A stretch of DNA of 64,000 nt from CAVSEK01 sp963726975 (GTDB lineage Bacteria; Actinomycetota; Actinomycetes; Mycobacteriales; SCTD01): contig CAVSEK010000004.1 of NCBI GenBank assembly GCA_963726975.1, forward strand, positions 496,001 through 560,000, read 5' to 3'. Each line of letters opens with the position of its first letter. Positions within the stretch are counted from its first letter, which is position 1. A program made the position numbers and the translations under genes. Positions 44,333-52,470 of the stretch are shown here, piece by piece. The notes beneath the pieces were generated by a model, which ran no database searches, was not told where the DNA came from, and saw nothing but the letters and a program-made list of their open reading frames with translations.

Positions 44333-44953
44333 GTGTACGCACGAACCACCACTGTCCAGGCACGGCCGACGTCCGTGGACGAGGGGATCCGCATCATGCG
44401 GGAGGACGTCCTGCCCCGCGTCCAGCAGATGGAGGGGAACATCGGGCTGTCGATGCTGGCCGACCCCGAGTCCGGCCGCTGCATCGTCACCGCCGCCTGG
44501 CGAGATGAGAACGCCATGCACGCTGCCGCGGATGCGGTCCGCCCCCTGCGCGAGCGCATGGCAGAGGTCCTCGGCGCGCCGACCACCGTCCAGGAGTGGG
44601 AGATCGCCGTGCTGCACCGCCGGAAGCCGGCGCATGCCGGTGCCTGTGCTCGTGTCAGCTGGTTGCGGGCGGAACCGCGCGACATCGACGGCGGGATCGA
44701 CATGTACCGCACGCAGGTGCTCGGCGGCCTGGACGACCTTCCTGGCTTCTGCAGCGCCAGCCTGCTGGTGGACCGGGCCTCGGGGCGGTCGGTCTCGTCC
44801 GTCGCCTACGAGAGCCGGGAGATGCTGGAGGCGAGCAGGCACGGCGCGGACGAACTGCGGAGCCGGACAGTGCAGCAGATCCGTGCGCAGATCCTGGAAG
44901 TGGCGGAGTTCGAGCTGGTGCTGTCCGAACTGCGGGTTCCCGAGACGGTCTGA
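44333..44953 (+). CDS. Antibiotic biosynthesis monooxygenase (ABM)-like protein with two modules
   Basis: 206 residues made of two dimeric alpha/beta-barrel (ABM-like) modules, about 1-95 and 105-200. The repeats read DEGIRIMREDVLPRVQQMEGNIGLSML and DGGIDMYRTQVLGGLDDLPGFCSASLL. Each continues with SGR then a strand, and a helix rich in charged residues. No catalytic Asn/Trp pair is evident, so it may only bind. The GTG at 44333 has AGGAAGGGAG upstream; a GTG at 44138 in the same frame would add an atypical cysteine-rich stretch. The G+C content looks lower than in neighbours, suggesting transfer. Confidence 0.75.
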   Translation: MYARTTTVQARPTSVDEGIRIMREDVLPRVQQMEGNIGLSMLADPESGRCIVTAAWRDENAMHAAADAVRPLRERMAEVLGAPTTVQEWEIAVLHRRKPAHAGACARVSWLRAEPRDIDGGIDMYRTQVLGGLDDLPGFCSASLLVDRASGRSVSSVAYESREMLEASRHGADELRSRTVQQIRAQILEVAEFELVLSELRVPETV

Positions 44954-45409
44954 GCGCAGCGCACGGTTGCCCCCTGCCGGTCGATCGATCTGCTGTACGT
45001 GTGGGGCGCGTCTGAACGGCAGGGGCGACCCGGGGACGGCAAGACGACGTCCGCGACCGCTCCGTCAGCGGCACAGGAGTGCTCGCCGACGGGCGCGGGA
45101 GTGATCCGATCAGCCGGCCAGCCCTGAAGGGGGCGAGTAGACCCGACAGAGCTGGCGCACGCCACGACGAGTTGCGTGCCGGGGATCGCTTGGTCGAGCT
45201 GGCGCGCGACGCTGAGCGGCGAGCGCGCATCCTGCTCCCCCCAGGGCGCGGCAAGGCGGCTGGCCACCCTGCCACCGGGCAGACGGGTGAAGGCCACGTG
45301 CTTCTCTCCCCGAACGCCTCCCCTGGCTGATCCGCAGCAGTACTTCGCGGTACGTAGCGGCCGAGACGTAGCGGCCGAGACGGCCTTCGGGGGTCGACCG
45401 CGTGAGGCT
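44954..45409. other. Gene-free stretch, atypical composition, with a short direct repeat
   Basis: 456 nt with no gene I can support. The only structure seen is a 14-bp unit ACGTAGCGGCCGAG at 45352-45365 repeated at once at 45366-45379. Codon-like third-position bias is weak in every frame. On the left, 44078-44332 is also empty. Confidence 0.55.
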
Positions 45410-47071
45410 TCAGCGCAGCGCGGCGAAGGTGAGCAGGCCGCGAAACACGACGATGCCGCCGACGACGAGGACGGTGCCGGCGGTGATCAGCGGGAGGCGG
45501 GCGAGCCACCGCCGCTGACCGGCTCCGGCCCAGCCGCGGCGGTCGAGCAGCGCGCGGGCGCGCAGCAGCAGCAGACCGGCGACGGTGAGCGTGAGGGCCA
45601 TGCCGAGGCCGTAGCCGACGACGAGCAGCACGCCGAACAGCGGCCGGCCGAGCGCCGCGGCGCCGAGCAGCACGACGAGCGCGCTCGGGCTGGGCACGAG
45701 GCCACCCGCGATGCCCATCGTGGCGAGGGTGCGCCAGCCCAGCGGGGCGTCATCGACGGGCAGGTGGCTGTGGGTGCGGCCGCCGTGGGTGTGCACGAGC
45801 TCGGTCGCAGGCGCGAGCACGGCGGTCGAGGTCGAGGGGGCGCCGGCACCGACGAGGACGGGCTCGTCGTGCGCGTGCGGGTGGTCGTGGTCGTGCGGGT
45901 GGTCGTGCGGGTGGTCGTGGTCGTGCGGGGCTTCGTGCTCGTGCGTGGCGCCGTGGCCGTGCGGGTGCGGGTGCGGGTGCGGGTGCGGGTGCGGGTGGTC
46001 GTGGTCGTGCGCCTGACCTCCACGCCGTCCACGCAGCGCCCGGCGCAGCAGGAACACGCCGACACCCGCGAGCAGCAGCCCGCTGGCCACCTCGCTGGCC
46101 GGCACGAAGCGCTCGGGCGCGGCGATGGTGGTGAGCGAGAGCAGGGCGCCGAGGGCCAGCACGCCGGCGGTGTGGGTGACGGTGACGGTCGCGCCGAGCC
46201 ACAGCGCCTGGCGGCGGGTGCCGCGCTGGCCGACGAGGTAGGCGGCGATGACCGTCTTGCCGTGGCCGGGCGCGACGGCGTGCGCGCAGCCCAGCGCCAC
46301 CGACAGCAGCAGGGCGAGCAGCGCCAGCGGCAGCGTGAGGTCCTGCCGGCCGACGAAGGAGGTGTAGCCGGCGGTCAGCCGGTCGACACCGCGGGGCAGG
46401 ACCGCGCTCGGGGCGGGGACGCTGTTGCCCGCGCCCTCAGCGCGGCAGGCGCCGCCGGGGCGCACCGTGAAGGCGGCGGACGTGACGTCCAGCGGCGAGG
46501 CGAGCAGGTCCGACGGGTAGGTCGTCAGCAGCGCGCTCGGGCTCTGCTCCGGCAGCGACCCGGTGTCGGCGAGGCGGCCGCACAGCGCGGCTCCGCTGAC
46601 CTCCTTCCACCCGGTGCGGCCGGCCGAGGTCGGGTCGGCGAAGCGCACCGCCTCGCGGGCCGGCCGGTCGGTGCGCAGCACGCACTCGAGCCGCGAGGTC
46701 GCCAGGCCGGCCTGGCCGGGAACGAGCCGACCGGAGGACCCGACGACGGCCAGCGGCGCCGGGGCGCCGTCGACGGTGAGCTGCAGCTGCGGCGCCGCTG
46801 CGGCGCAGGAGCGGGCGGCCCACGCGGCGAGCTCGGCGTCGGTGGTGCGCCCGTCGCGGTCGGCGTCGGGCCCGCCCGGGGCCTGGGCCTGCTGCAGCGT
46901 CGGGATCTCGGCGGCGTCGACGACGTGCACGACGCGCACGCCGTCGGCCTCGACGAGCAGCCGGTCGGCCGTGTTGACGGTGAAGTTGCCCAGCGGGTGC
47001 GCCGACGCGGCCGGGGCGAGCACGACGAGCAGGCCGGCGGCCAGCCCGCCGACGAGCAGCGCGCGCCTCAC
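45410..47071 (-). CDS. NicO-family nickel/cobalt transporter with a secreted N-terminal domain
   Basis: 553 residues. A signal peptide (ALLVGGLAAGLLVVLAPAASA) is followed by an extracytoplasmic domain to about 235 with four or more cysteines (AHPLGNFTVN start). The permease part has LALLLSVALGCAHAVAPGHGKTVIAAYLVG and GIAGGLVPSPSALVVLLGA, the two NicO/RcnA signatures. Between them is a histidine/aspartate-rich cytoplasmic loop (about 360-410) made by DNA repeats. RcnA-like efflux or uptake of Ni/Co is likely; direction is not decidable. The start GTG overlaps the TPR gene's stop by 4 nt. Confidence 0.85.
   Translation of the reverse strand: MRRALLVGGLAAGLLVVLAPAASAHPLGNFTVNTADRLLVEADGVRVVHVVDAAEIPTLQQAQAPGGPDADRDGRTTDAELAAWAARSCAAAAPQLQLTVDGAPAPLAVVGSSGRLVPGQAGLATSRLECVLRTDRPAREAVRFADPTSAGRTGWKEVSGAALCGRLADTGSLPEQSPSALLTTYPSDLLASPLDVTSAAFTVRPGGACRAEGAGNSVPAPSAVLPRGVDRLTAGYTSFVGRQDLTLPLALLALLLSVALGCAHAVAPGHGKTVIAAYLVGQRGTRRQALWLGATVTVTHTAGVLALGALLSLTTIAAPERFVPASEVASGLLLAGVGVFLLRRALRGRRGGQAHDHDHPHPHPHPHPHPHGHGATHEHEAPHDHDHPHDHPHDHDHPHAHDEPVLVGAGAPSTSTAVLAPATELVHTHGGRTHSHLPVDDAPLGWRTLATMGIAGGLVPSPSALVVLLGAAALGRPLFGVLLVVGYGLGMALTLTVAGLLLLRARALLDRRGWAGAGQRRWLARLPLITAGTVLVVGGIVVFRGLLTFAALR
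45885..46010 (+). repeat. Histidine-encoding simple repeats in the NicO gene
   Basis: Runs of GTGCGG and GTGGTC units, clearest as GTGCGGGTGCGG... at about 45958-46000 and GTGGTCGTGCGG... at about 45887-45925. On the minus strand they code for alternating His-Pro and His-Asp. The 6-bp period keeps the frame. Confidence 0.8.
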
Positions 47072-48417
47072 CGCAGCCCGTCGAGCAGCGCGCGGACGGC
47101 CGGGGCCTGCAGCGGGCTGCGGGCCCCGAGCGACAGCGCGGTGGTGAGGTCGGTCCGGGCGGCGTCGCGCTGCCCGAGCGCCGCCTCGACGGCGCCGAGG
47201 TGGTAGCGGTAGGCCCCCGAACGCAGCCCGGTACGCAGCGCCGCCCGTGCCAGCGGCAGCGCCTCGGCGTCGCGGCCGGCCCGGTGCAGCGCCCAGGCGT
47301 ACGCGTCCTGGGCCACGACGGAGTCCGGCCGGGCGGCGTGCGCCTGCTCGGCGAGGGCGACGGCCCGCGCCGGGTCGCCGTGGTCGGCCTCGAACAGCGA
47401 GAGCTCGGCGTCGACGACCTGGCCGCTCGCCGCGTAGAGCTGCTGCGTGGCGCGCACGACGGCGTACTGCTGCTGCGCCTCGTCGGTGCGGCCGGCGGAC
47501 TCGAGCAGCTCCCCGAGCAGCACGAGCGTGGCGGGCTGCGGCTGCGCGGCGGCCGCGGTGCGCAGGTCGGTCAGCGCACCCTCGACGTCGCCGCGGGCCG
47601 CGCGGACCTCCGCCCGGCCGGTGAGCGCCGCGAGGTAGGCCGGGTCGGCGGTCAGGGCCGCGTCGTACGCCGCCGCCGCCGCGTCCAGGTCGCCGCCGCC
47701 GAGGGCGAGCTCGCCGAGGTAGTACTGCGCGAACGCCGCGTCGGCCGGGTCGGCCGTCACCTGCGCCGCCCGCAGCAGGGCCTCGCGGGCGCCGTCGACG
47801 TCGCCCTGCAGCTCGCGGGCGTACGACGCGCGGGTGAACGACCCGACGCCGGGCTTGAGCTGCAGCAGCCGGTCGAGGACGTCGCGGGCCTGGGCGTACT
47901 GCCCCAGCTCGGTGAGGCCGTCGACCCGGACGGCGAGCGCGGCCGCGGAGTAGGGGTTGGCGGCCAGCGCCCGGTCGGTCAGCGCGACGGCACCCGTGAA
48001 GTCGTGCCGCGCCGCGGCGAGCGAGGCCTGCCCGGTGAGCCCGGCGTCGTTGCCGGGGCGCAGGCGCAGCGACTCGGCGAAGGCGCCGTCGGCCTTGGCG
48101 TACAGCGACGGGTCGGCGGTGAGCCGGGCCTGCTCGACGTAGGCCAGGCCGAGGGCCGCCCACGAGCCGTCGTCGGCGGGCAGGCGCCGCAGGCCGGCCT
48201 GCAGCGCGGCGATCCGGGTCGCGACGTCGGCGCCGGCGGCGACCGGGCGGGGGGCGGCAGCGGCGGGAGCGGGGGCCGGCGGCTCGGTCGACGTGCGCCC
48301 GAAGGCCGTGCCGGCCGCCAGCAGCGCGACCGCGAGCCCCAGCGACGCGGCGACCGCCAGCAGGGCGCGACCGAGCCGCCGCGTGCGCGCGGGCTGCGGG
48401 CCCGGGGCGGAGGTCAC
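47068..48417 (-). CDS. Tetratricopeptide repeat protein with N-terminal anchor
   Basis: 449 residues: a transmembrane or signal segment (ALLAVAASLGLAVALLAAGTAFG), a proline/alanine linker and at least eight TPR units (for example WAALGLAYVEQARLTADPSLYAKAD, AAALAVRVDGLTELGQYAQARDVLDR, AAYDAALTADPAYLAALTGRAEVRAA in outline) from residue 75 to the end. The protein is probably outside the membrane. It is coupled by GTGA to the NicO transporter, which suggests a shared role, but none is known. The GTG at 48417 is chosen; an in-frame GTG at 48435 would add six residues. Confidence 0.82.
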   Translation of the reverse strand: MTSAPGPQPARTRRLGRALLAVAASLGLAVALLAAGTAFGRTSTEPPAPAPAAAAPRPVAAGADVATRIAALQAGLRRLPADDGSWAALGLAYVEQARLTADPSLYAKADGAFAESLRLRPGNDAGLTGQASLAAARHDFTGAVALTDRALAANPYSAAALAVRVDGLTELGQYAQARDVLDRLLQLKPGVGSFTRASYARELQGDVDGAREALLRAAQVTADPADAAFAQYYLGELALGGGDLDAAAAAYDAALTADPAYLAALTGRAEVRAARGDVEGALTDLRTAAAAQPQPATLVLLGELLESAGRTDEAQQQYAVVRATQQLYAASGQVVDAELSLFEADHGDPARAVALAEQAHAARPDSVVAQDAYAWALHRAGRDAEALPLARAALRTGLRSGAYRYHLGAVEAALGQRDAARTDLTTALSLGARSPLQAPAVRALLDGLR

Positions 48418-48482
48418 GCGGCCATGTTCGCCCACGGACCCCCGGCGGTTCAGCCGTTCGCCGGGCCGGCGCCCTGCGGCCC

Positions 48483-48488
48483 TAGGGT
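48483..48488 (+). promoter_or_regulatory. Putative -10 element (TAGGGT) of the Cdc48-like gene
   Basis: TAGGGT is 6 nt before the GTG at 48495, with no Shine-Dalgarno sequence, so a leaderless start is likely. Confidence 0.5.
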
Positions 48489-48494
48489 GCGCGC

Positions 48495-50651
48495 GTGCTC
48501 CCCCTCACCGCGGTCCTGCACGGCAGCGCCCTCGACGCCCGGCGCGGCGTGGTGCGGCTCCACCCCGAGGCGATGGCCGCGCTCGGGATCGCGCCGTGGG
48601 ACCCGGTGCTGCTCACCGGCACGCGCACCACCGCGGCGCTGGCGGCGTACGCCCCGCCCACGAGCGCGCCGCAGCAGGCGCTGTGCGACGAGCTGGTCCT
48701 CGGCAACCTCGCGGTGCGCGACGGCGCGGCCGTCACCGTCGCGGCGGCGGCGGAGCAGGGCTGCCGCACGCTCGTGCTCGCCGGCCCGCCCGAGGTCGTC
48801 GCCGCCGTCGACCCGGCGCTGCTGCGCACGGCGATGCTCGGCAAGGTCGTCACGACCGGCGACGACGTGTCGCTCGTGCCGCAGGACCTCGCGCCGGTCG
48901 GCCCGCCCGACCCGGCCGCGGCGCGCCGCAGCCTCAAGGCGCGCCTGGGCATGGCCGCCGGGACGGTGCTGCTGCGGGTGGTGGAGGCCGAGCCGGCGTC
49001 GTCGCTGGTGACGATGGCGACGGTCGTCGGCTGGCGCGACGGCACGAGCACGACCGGCAGCGCGACCCCCGTGACCGCCGACGCGGCGGCGGCGCCGCGG
49101 GTGGCCGACCTGCCCGGGCTGGAGGCGCAGGCGCGGGCGCTGCACGAGTGGCTCGACCTGGGGTTCGCGCACCCCGACCTGCTCGCCCGGCTCGGCACCG
49201 CCCCCGCGATGGGCGTGCTCGTCACCGGGGCGGCGGGCAGCGGGAAGGCCGCGCTCGTCGGCGCCGTCGCGGCCGAGGTCGGCGCGCGGCTGGTGCGGGC
49301 CTGGGGCCCCGAGCTGGCCGGGCTGGAGGTGAACGCCGCGGCCGACCGGCTCCGGGCGCTGCTCACCCCCGCCACCTCCCCCACCGTCGTGCTCGTCGAG
49401 GACGTCGAGGCGCTGGTGCCGCGCGAGGGCGCCGCGCCGCTGGCCGCGACCTTCCAGCAGCTCGTCCGGTCCGCGGTCGAGGGCGGGCGGCTGGCGGTGG
49501 TCTGCACCACCGCGCGCCCCGAGCAGGTCGACCCGGCCCTGCGCGCGCCCGGGGTGCTCGACCACGAGGTCGCCGTGCCGCTGCCCGACCGGGCGCAGCG
49601 CCGGCGGCTGCTCGACGTGGCGACCGGGCGGGTGCCGCTCGACCCCGACGCCGACCTCGACGGGGTCGCCGCGCGCACCCCCGGCTTCGTCGCCGCCGAC
49701 GTCCTCGCGCTCGTGCGCGAGGCCGGCCTGCGCGCCGCGGCCCGGCAGCGCGCCGCCGAGCACCCGGTCGTCGCGCAGGAGGACTTCGAGGCCGCGCTGG
49801 AGGTCGTCCGCCCGACGGCGCTGCAGGGCGCACCGCTGGACCTGGGCGGGCTCACCCTCGACGACGTCGGCGACATGGCCGAGGTCAAGGCGGCGCTCAC
49901 CGAGACGGTGCTGTGGCCGCTGCAGTACCCCGACACCTTCGCCCGGCTCGGCGTCACCGCGCCGCACGGCGCGCTGCTGTACGGCCCGCCCGGCTGCGGC
50001 AAGACCTTCCTCGTCAAGGCGATCGCCGGCTCCGGGCAGGCCAACGTGCTCTCGGTCAAGGGCGCCGAGCTGCTCAGCAAGTGGGTGGGCGAGTCCGAGG
50101 CGGCGGTGCGCGAGCTCTTCCGGCGGGCCCGCGAGACGGCCCCGTCGCTGGTCTTCCTCGACGAGGTCGACGCGCTCGCCCCGCGCCGCGGCGGCTCGAC
50201 GGACGGCGGCACCACCGACCGGGTCGTCGCCGCGCTGCTCACCGAGCTCGACGGGGTGGAGTCGCTGCGCGACGTCGTCGTCGTCGGTGCGACGAACCGG
50301 CCCGACCTCATCGACCCGGCGCTGCTGCGGCCCGGCCGGCTCGAGCGCCTGGTCTTCGTCCCGCCGCCGGACGCCGAGGCCCGTGCCGCCGTGCTGCGGG
50401 CCGCCTCCCGCGACGTGCCGCTGTCGGGCGTCGACCTCGACGACCTGGGCCGGCGCACCGACGGCTTCTCGGCCGCCGACTGCGCCGCGCTGGTCCGCGA
50501 GGCCGCGCTCACCGCCATGCGGGCGTCGATGTCGGCGAACGAGGTCACCGCCGAGCACGTCGAGGCGGCGCTGCGGGTCGTCCGCCCCTCGCTGGACCCG
50601 GCGCAGGTCGCCGAGCTCGCCGCGTACGCCGAGCGGCGCGAGCAGCGCTGA
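48495..50651 (+). CDS. Cdc48/p97-like double AAA ATPase
   Basis: 718 residues: an N-domain of Cdc48 type (residues 1-170), then two AAA modules. The second is complete: GPPGCGKTFLV near residue 498, FLDEVDALAPRRG Walker B, GATNRPDLIDPALLRPGRLE with arginine finger. The first is degenerate: GAAGSGKAALV has Ala in place of Thr/Ser after Lys, the Walker B reads VVLVEDVEAL with ED rather than DE, and CTTARPEQVDPALRAPG lacks the sensor asparagine. So only D2 is likely to hydrolyse ATP. Actinobacterial homologues such as Msm0858 are p97-like unfoldases of unknown client. Confidence 0.9.
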   Translation: MLPLTAVLHGSALDARRGVVRLHPEAMAALGIAPWDPVLLTGTRTTAALAAYAPPTSAPQQALCDELVLGNLAVRDGAAVTVAAAAEQGCRTLVLAGPPEVVAAVDPALLRTAMLGKVVTTGDDVSLVPQDLAPVGPPDPAAARRSLKARLGMAAGTVLLRVVEAEPASSLVTMATVVGWRDGTSTTGSATPVTADAAAAPRVADLPGLEAQARALHEWLDLGFAHPDLLARLGTAPAMGVLVTGAAGSGKAALVGAVAAEVGARLVRAWGPELAGLEVNAAADRLRALLTPATSPTVVLVEDVEALVPREGAAPLAATFQQLVRSAVEGGRLAVVCTTARPEQVDPALRAPGVLDHEVAVPLPDRAQRRRLLDVATGRVPLDPDADLDGVAARTPGFVAADVLALVREAGLRAAARQRAAEHPVVAQEDFEAALEVVRPTALQGAPLDLGGLTLDDVGDMAEVKAALTETVLWPLQYPDTFARLGVTAPHGALLYGPPGCGKTFLVKAIAGSGQANVLSVKGAELLSKWVGESEAAVRELFRRARETAPSLVFLDEVDALAPRRGGSTDGGTTDRVVAALLTELDGVESLRDVVVVGATNRPDLIDPALLRPGRLERLVFVPPPDAEARAAVLRAASRDVPLSGVDLDDLGRRTDGFSAADCAALVREAALTAMRASMSANEVTAEHVEAALRVVRPSLDPAQVAELAAYAERREQR

Positions 50652-50748
50652 GCCGTCACGGCCGGCGTGAGGCAGGTCACGCACCGCGTTCACCTGCCGG
50701 TCGCCGCACCGTCGCCGCGCGGCCAGGCGGCCCGCACAGGCTCGCCGC

Positions 50749-52470
50749 GTGCCCCGAGACCTGCCTGCCCCCCTGTCGACCCCCCTGGACCGCCGCACGG
50801 CCGTGAAGGGGGCGGCCGCCGTGGCGGGCGCCGTCGCCGGTGCGCGCGCGCTGCGGCCCCGCCCCGCCGGCGCCACCGACGCCACCGACACTGCGGCGGG
50901 CCGGGTGTTCCAGCACGGCGTGGCCAGCGGCGACCCGCTGCCCACGGCCGTGCTGCTCTGGACGCGGGTGACGCCGAGCGCCGCGGCGACGCCCGGCAGC
51001 GGCGCCGGCCCGTCGGTCGCGGTCCGCTGGCAGGTCGCCGGCGACCCGGGCTTCCGCACCGTGCTGCGCGAGGGCACCGCCCGCACGAGCGCCGCCCGCG
51101 ACCACACGGTCAAGGTCGACGTGCACGGGCTGCAGCCGTACACCCGCTACTGGTACCGGTTCACGGCCCTGGGCAGCACCAGCCCGGTCGGCCGCACGCA
51201 GACCGCGGCCGGCGAGGGCCGGGTGCACGCCCTGCGGCTGGGCTTCGTGAGCTGCTCGAACTGGACCGGCGGCTTCTTCGCCGCCTACCGCCACCTGGCC
51301 CGGCGCGGCGACCTCGACGCCGTGCTGCACCTGGGCGACTACCTCTACGAGTACGGCAACGGCGCCGACCGCTACGGCCCCGACTCCCTGGCCGGGCGGC
51401 GCGACCACGTGCCGGCCACCGAGGTGCTCACGCTGGCGGACTACCGCGCCCGGCACGGGCAGTACAAGACCGACCCGGACCTGCAGGCCGCGCACGCCGC
51501 GTACCCGTGGATCGTCACCTTCGACGACCACGAGGTCGCCAACAACACCTACGACACCGGTGCCGAGAACCACACCCCCGGGGTCGAGGGCGACTTCGCG
51601 CAGCGCCGCGCCGCCGCCTACCGGGCGTACGTCGAGTGGATGCCGCTGCGGGTGCCCGACCAGCACGTCAGGCACGAGGGCCAGCGGTTCTGGCGGCGGT
51701 TCTCCTTCGGCCCGCTGGCCGACCTGTCGGTCCTCGAGACCCGGCAGAACCGCTCCGAGCAGGTCCCGGCCAGCGACAGCCGCGGCCTGGCCGACCCCGG
51801 CCGCGTCCTCGTCGAGCCGGAGCAGATGGCCTGGCTCAAGGACGGCGTCGGCGCGGGCGGCCGCTCCTGGCACCTGCTGGCCAACCAGGTCGTCCTCACC
51901 CGGGTCCAGCTGCAGCCCGGCCTGCCCGGCCAGGACCGGCTCGGCCGCCTGGGCTACGGCACGCCGCCGTTCAACACCGACCAGTGGGACGGCTACCAGG
52001 ACGACCAGCGCGAGCTCACGCTGGCGATGCAGGCCTCCCCCGCCGACACCGTCGTGCTCACCGGCGACATCCACTCCTCGTGGGCCAACGAGGTCCCGGT
52101 CGACCCCGGGACGTACGCCGTCACGGGCGACTCCGCCGGCGTCGAGTTCGTCTGCCCGTCGGTGACCAGCGACGGCTTCGCCGAGATCCTCGGCGGCCCG
52201 CAGGCCGCGCAGGCGGCGACCACGGCCCTGCAGGTCGTCAACCCGAACATCAAGTACCTCGACGGCGTCGGCCACGGCTACGCCGTCCTGGACGTCACCC
52301 CCGCCCGCGTGCAGGCCGACTTCTGGCACCTCAGCGACCGCACCGACCCGCAGGCGACCCAGCACCTGGCCGCATCGTGGCAGACCCGCCGCGGCAGCCG
52401 CGCGGTCGAGCCCGCGGACGGCCCGGTCGGCCGCCGCAGCGACGTGCCGACGCCCGGGAGCCGGCGGTGA
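50749..52470 (+). CDS. phoD: PhoD-like alkaline phosphatase, Tat-exported
   Basis: 573-residue Ca/Fe-dependent phosphodiesterase/phosphomonoesterase releasing phosphate outside the cell. A twin-arginine signal (LDRRTAVKGAAAVAGAVAGA, residues 13-32) targets it to Tat. The PhoD N-terminal Ig-like domain starts at FQHGVASGDPLPTAVLLWTRV, and the catalytic domain has LGFVSCSNWTGGFF, LHLGDYLYEYG, FDDHEVANN, and VLTGDIHSSW. The GTG at 50749 is the only start before the Tat motif. It overlaps the next phosphatase by GTGA. No PHO box was identified, so phosphate control is not shown. Confidence 0.93.
   Translation: MPRDLPAPLSTPLDRRTAVKGAAAVAGAVAGARALRPRPAGATDATDTAAGRVFQHGVASGDPLPTAVLLWTRVTPSAAATPGSGAGPSVAVRWQVAGDPGFRTVLREGTARTSAARDHTVKVDVHGLQPYTRYWYRFTALGSTSPVGRTQTAAGEGRVHALRLGFVSCSNWTGGFFAAYRHLARRGDLDAVLHLGDYLYEYGNGADRYGPDSLAGRRDHVPATEVLTLADYRARHGQYKTDPDLQAAHAAYPWIVTFDDHEVANNTYDTGAENHTPGVEGDFAQRRAAAYRAYVEWMPLRVPDQHVRHEGQRFWRRFSFGPLADLSVLETRQNRSEQVPASDSRGLADPGRVLVEPEQMAWLKDGVGAGGRSWHLLANQVVLTRVQLQPGLPGQDRLGRLGYGTPPFNTDQWDGYQDDQRELTLAMQASPADTVVLTGDIHSSWANEVPVDPGTYAVTGDSAGVEFVCPSVTSDGFAEILGGPQAAQAATTALQVVNPNIKYLDGVGHGYAVLDVTPARVQADFWHLSDRTDPQATQHLAASWQTRRGSRAVEPADGPVGRRSDVPTPGSRR

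Noticed and set aside
50671..50698. 7-bp inverted repeat after the Cdc48-like gene as a terminator
   Set aside because: Stem is short with a 14-nt loop; too weak to support.
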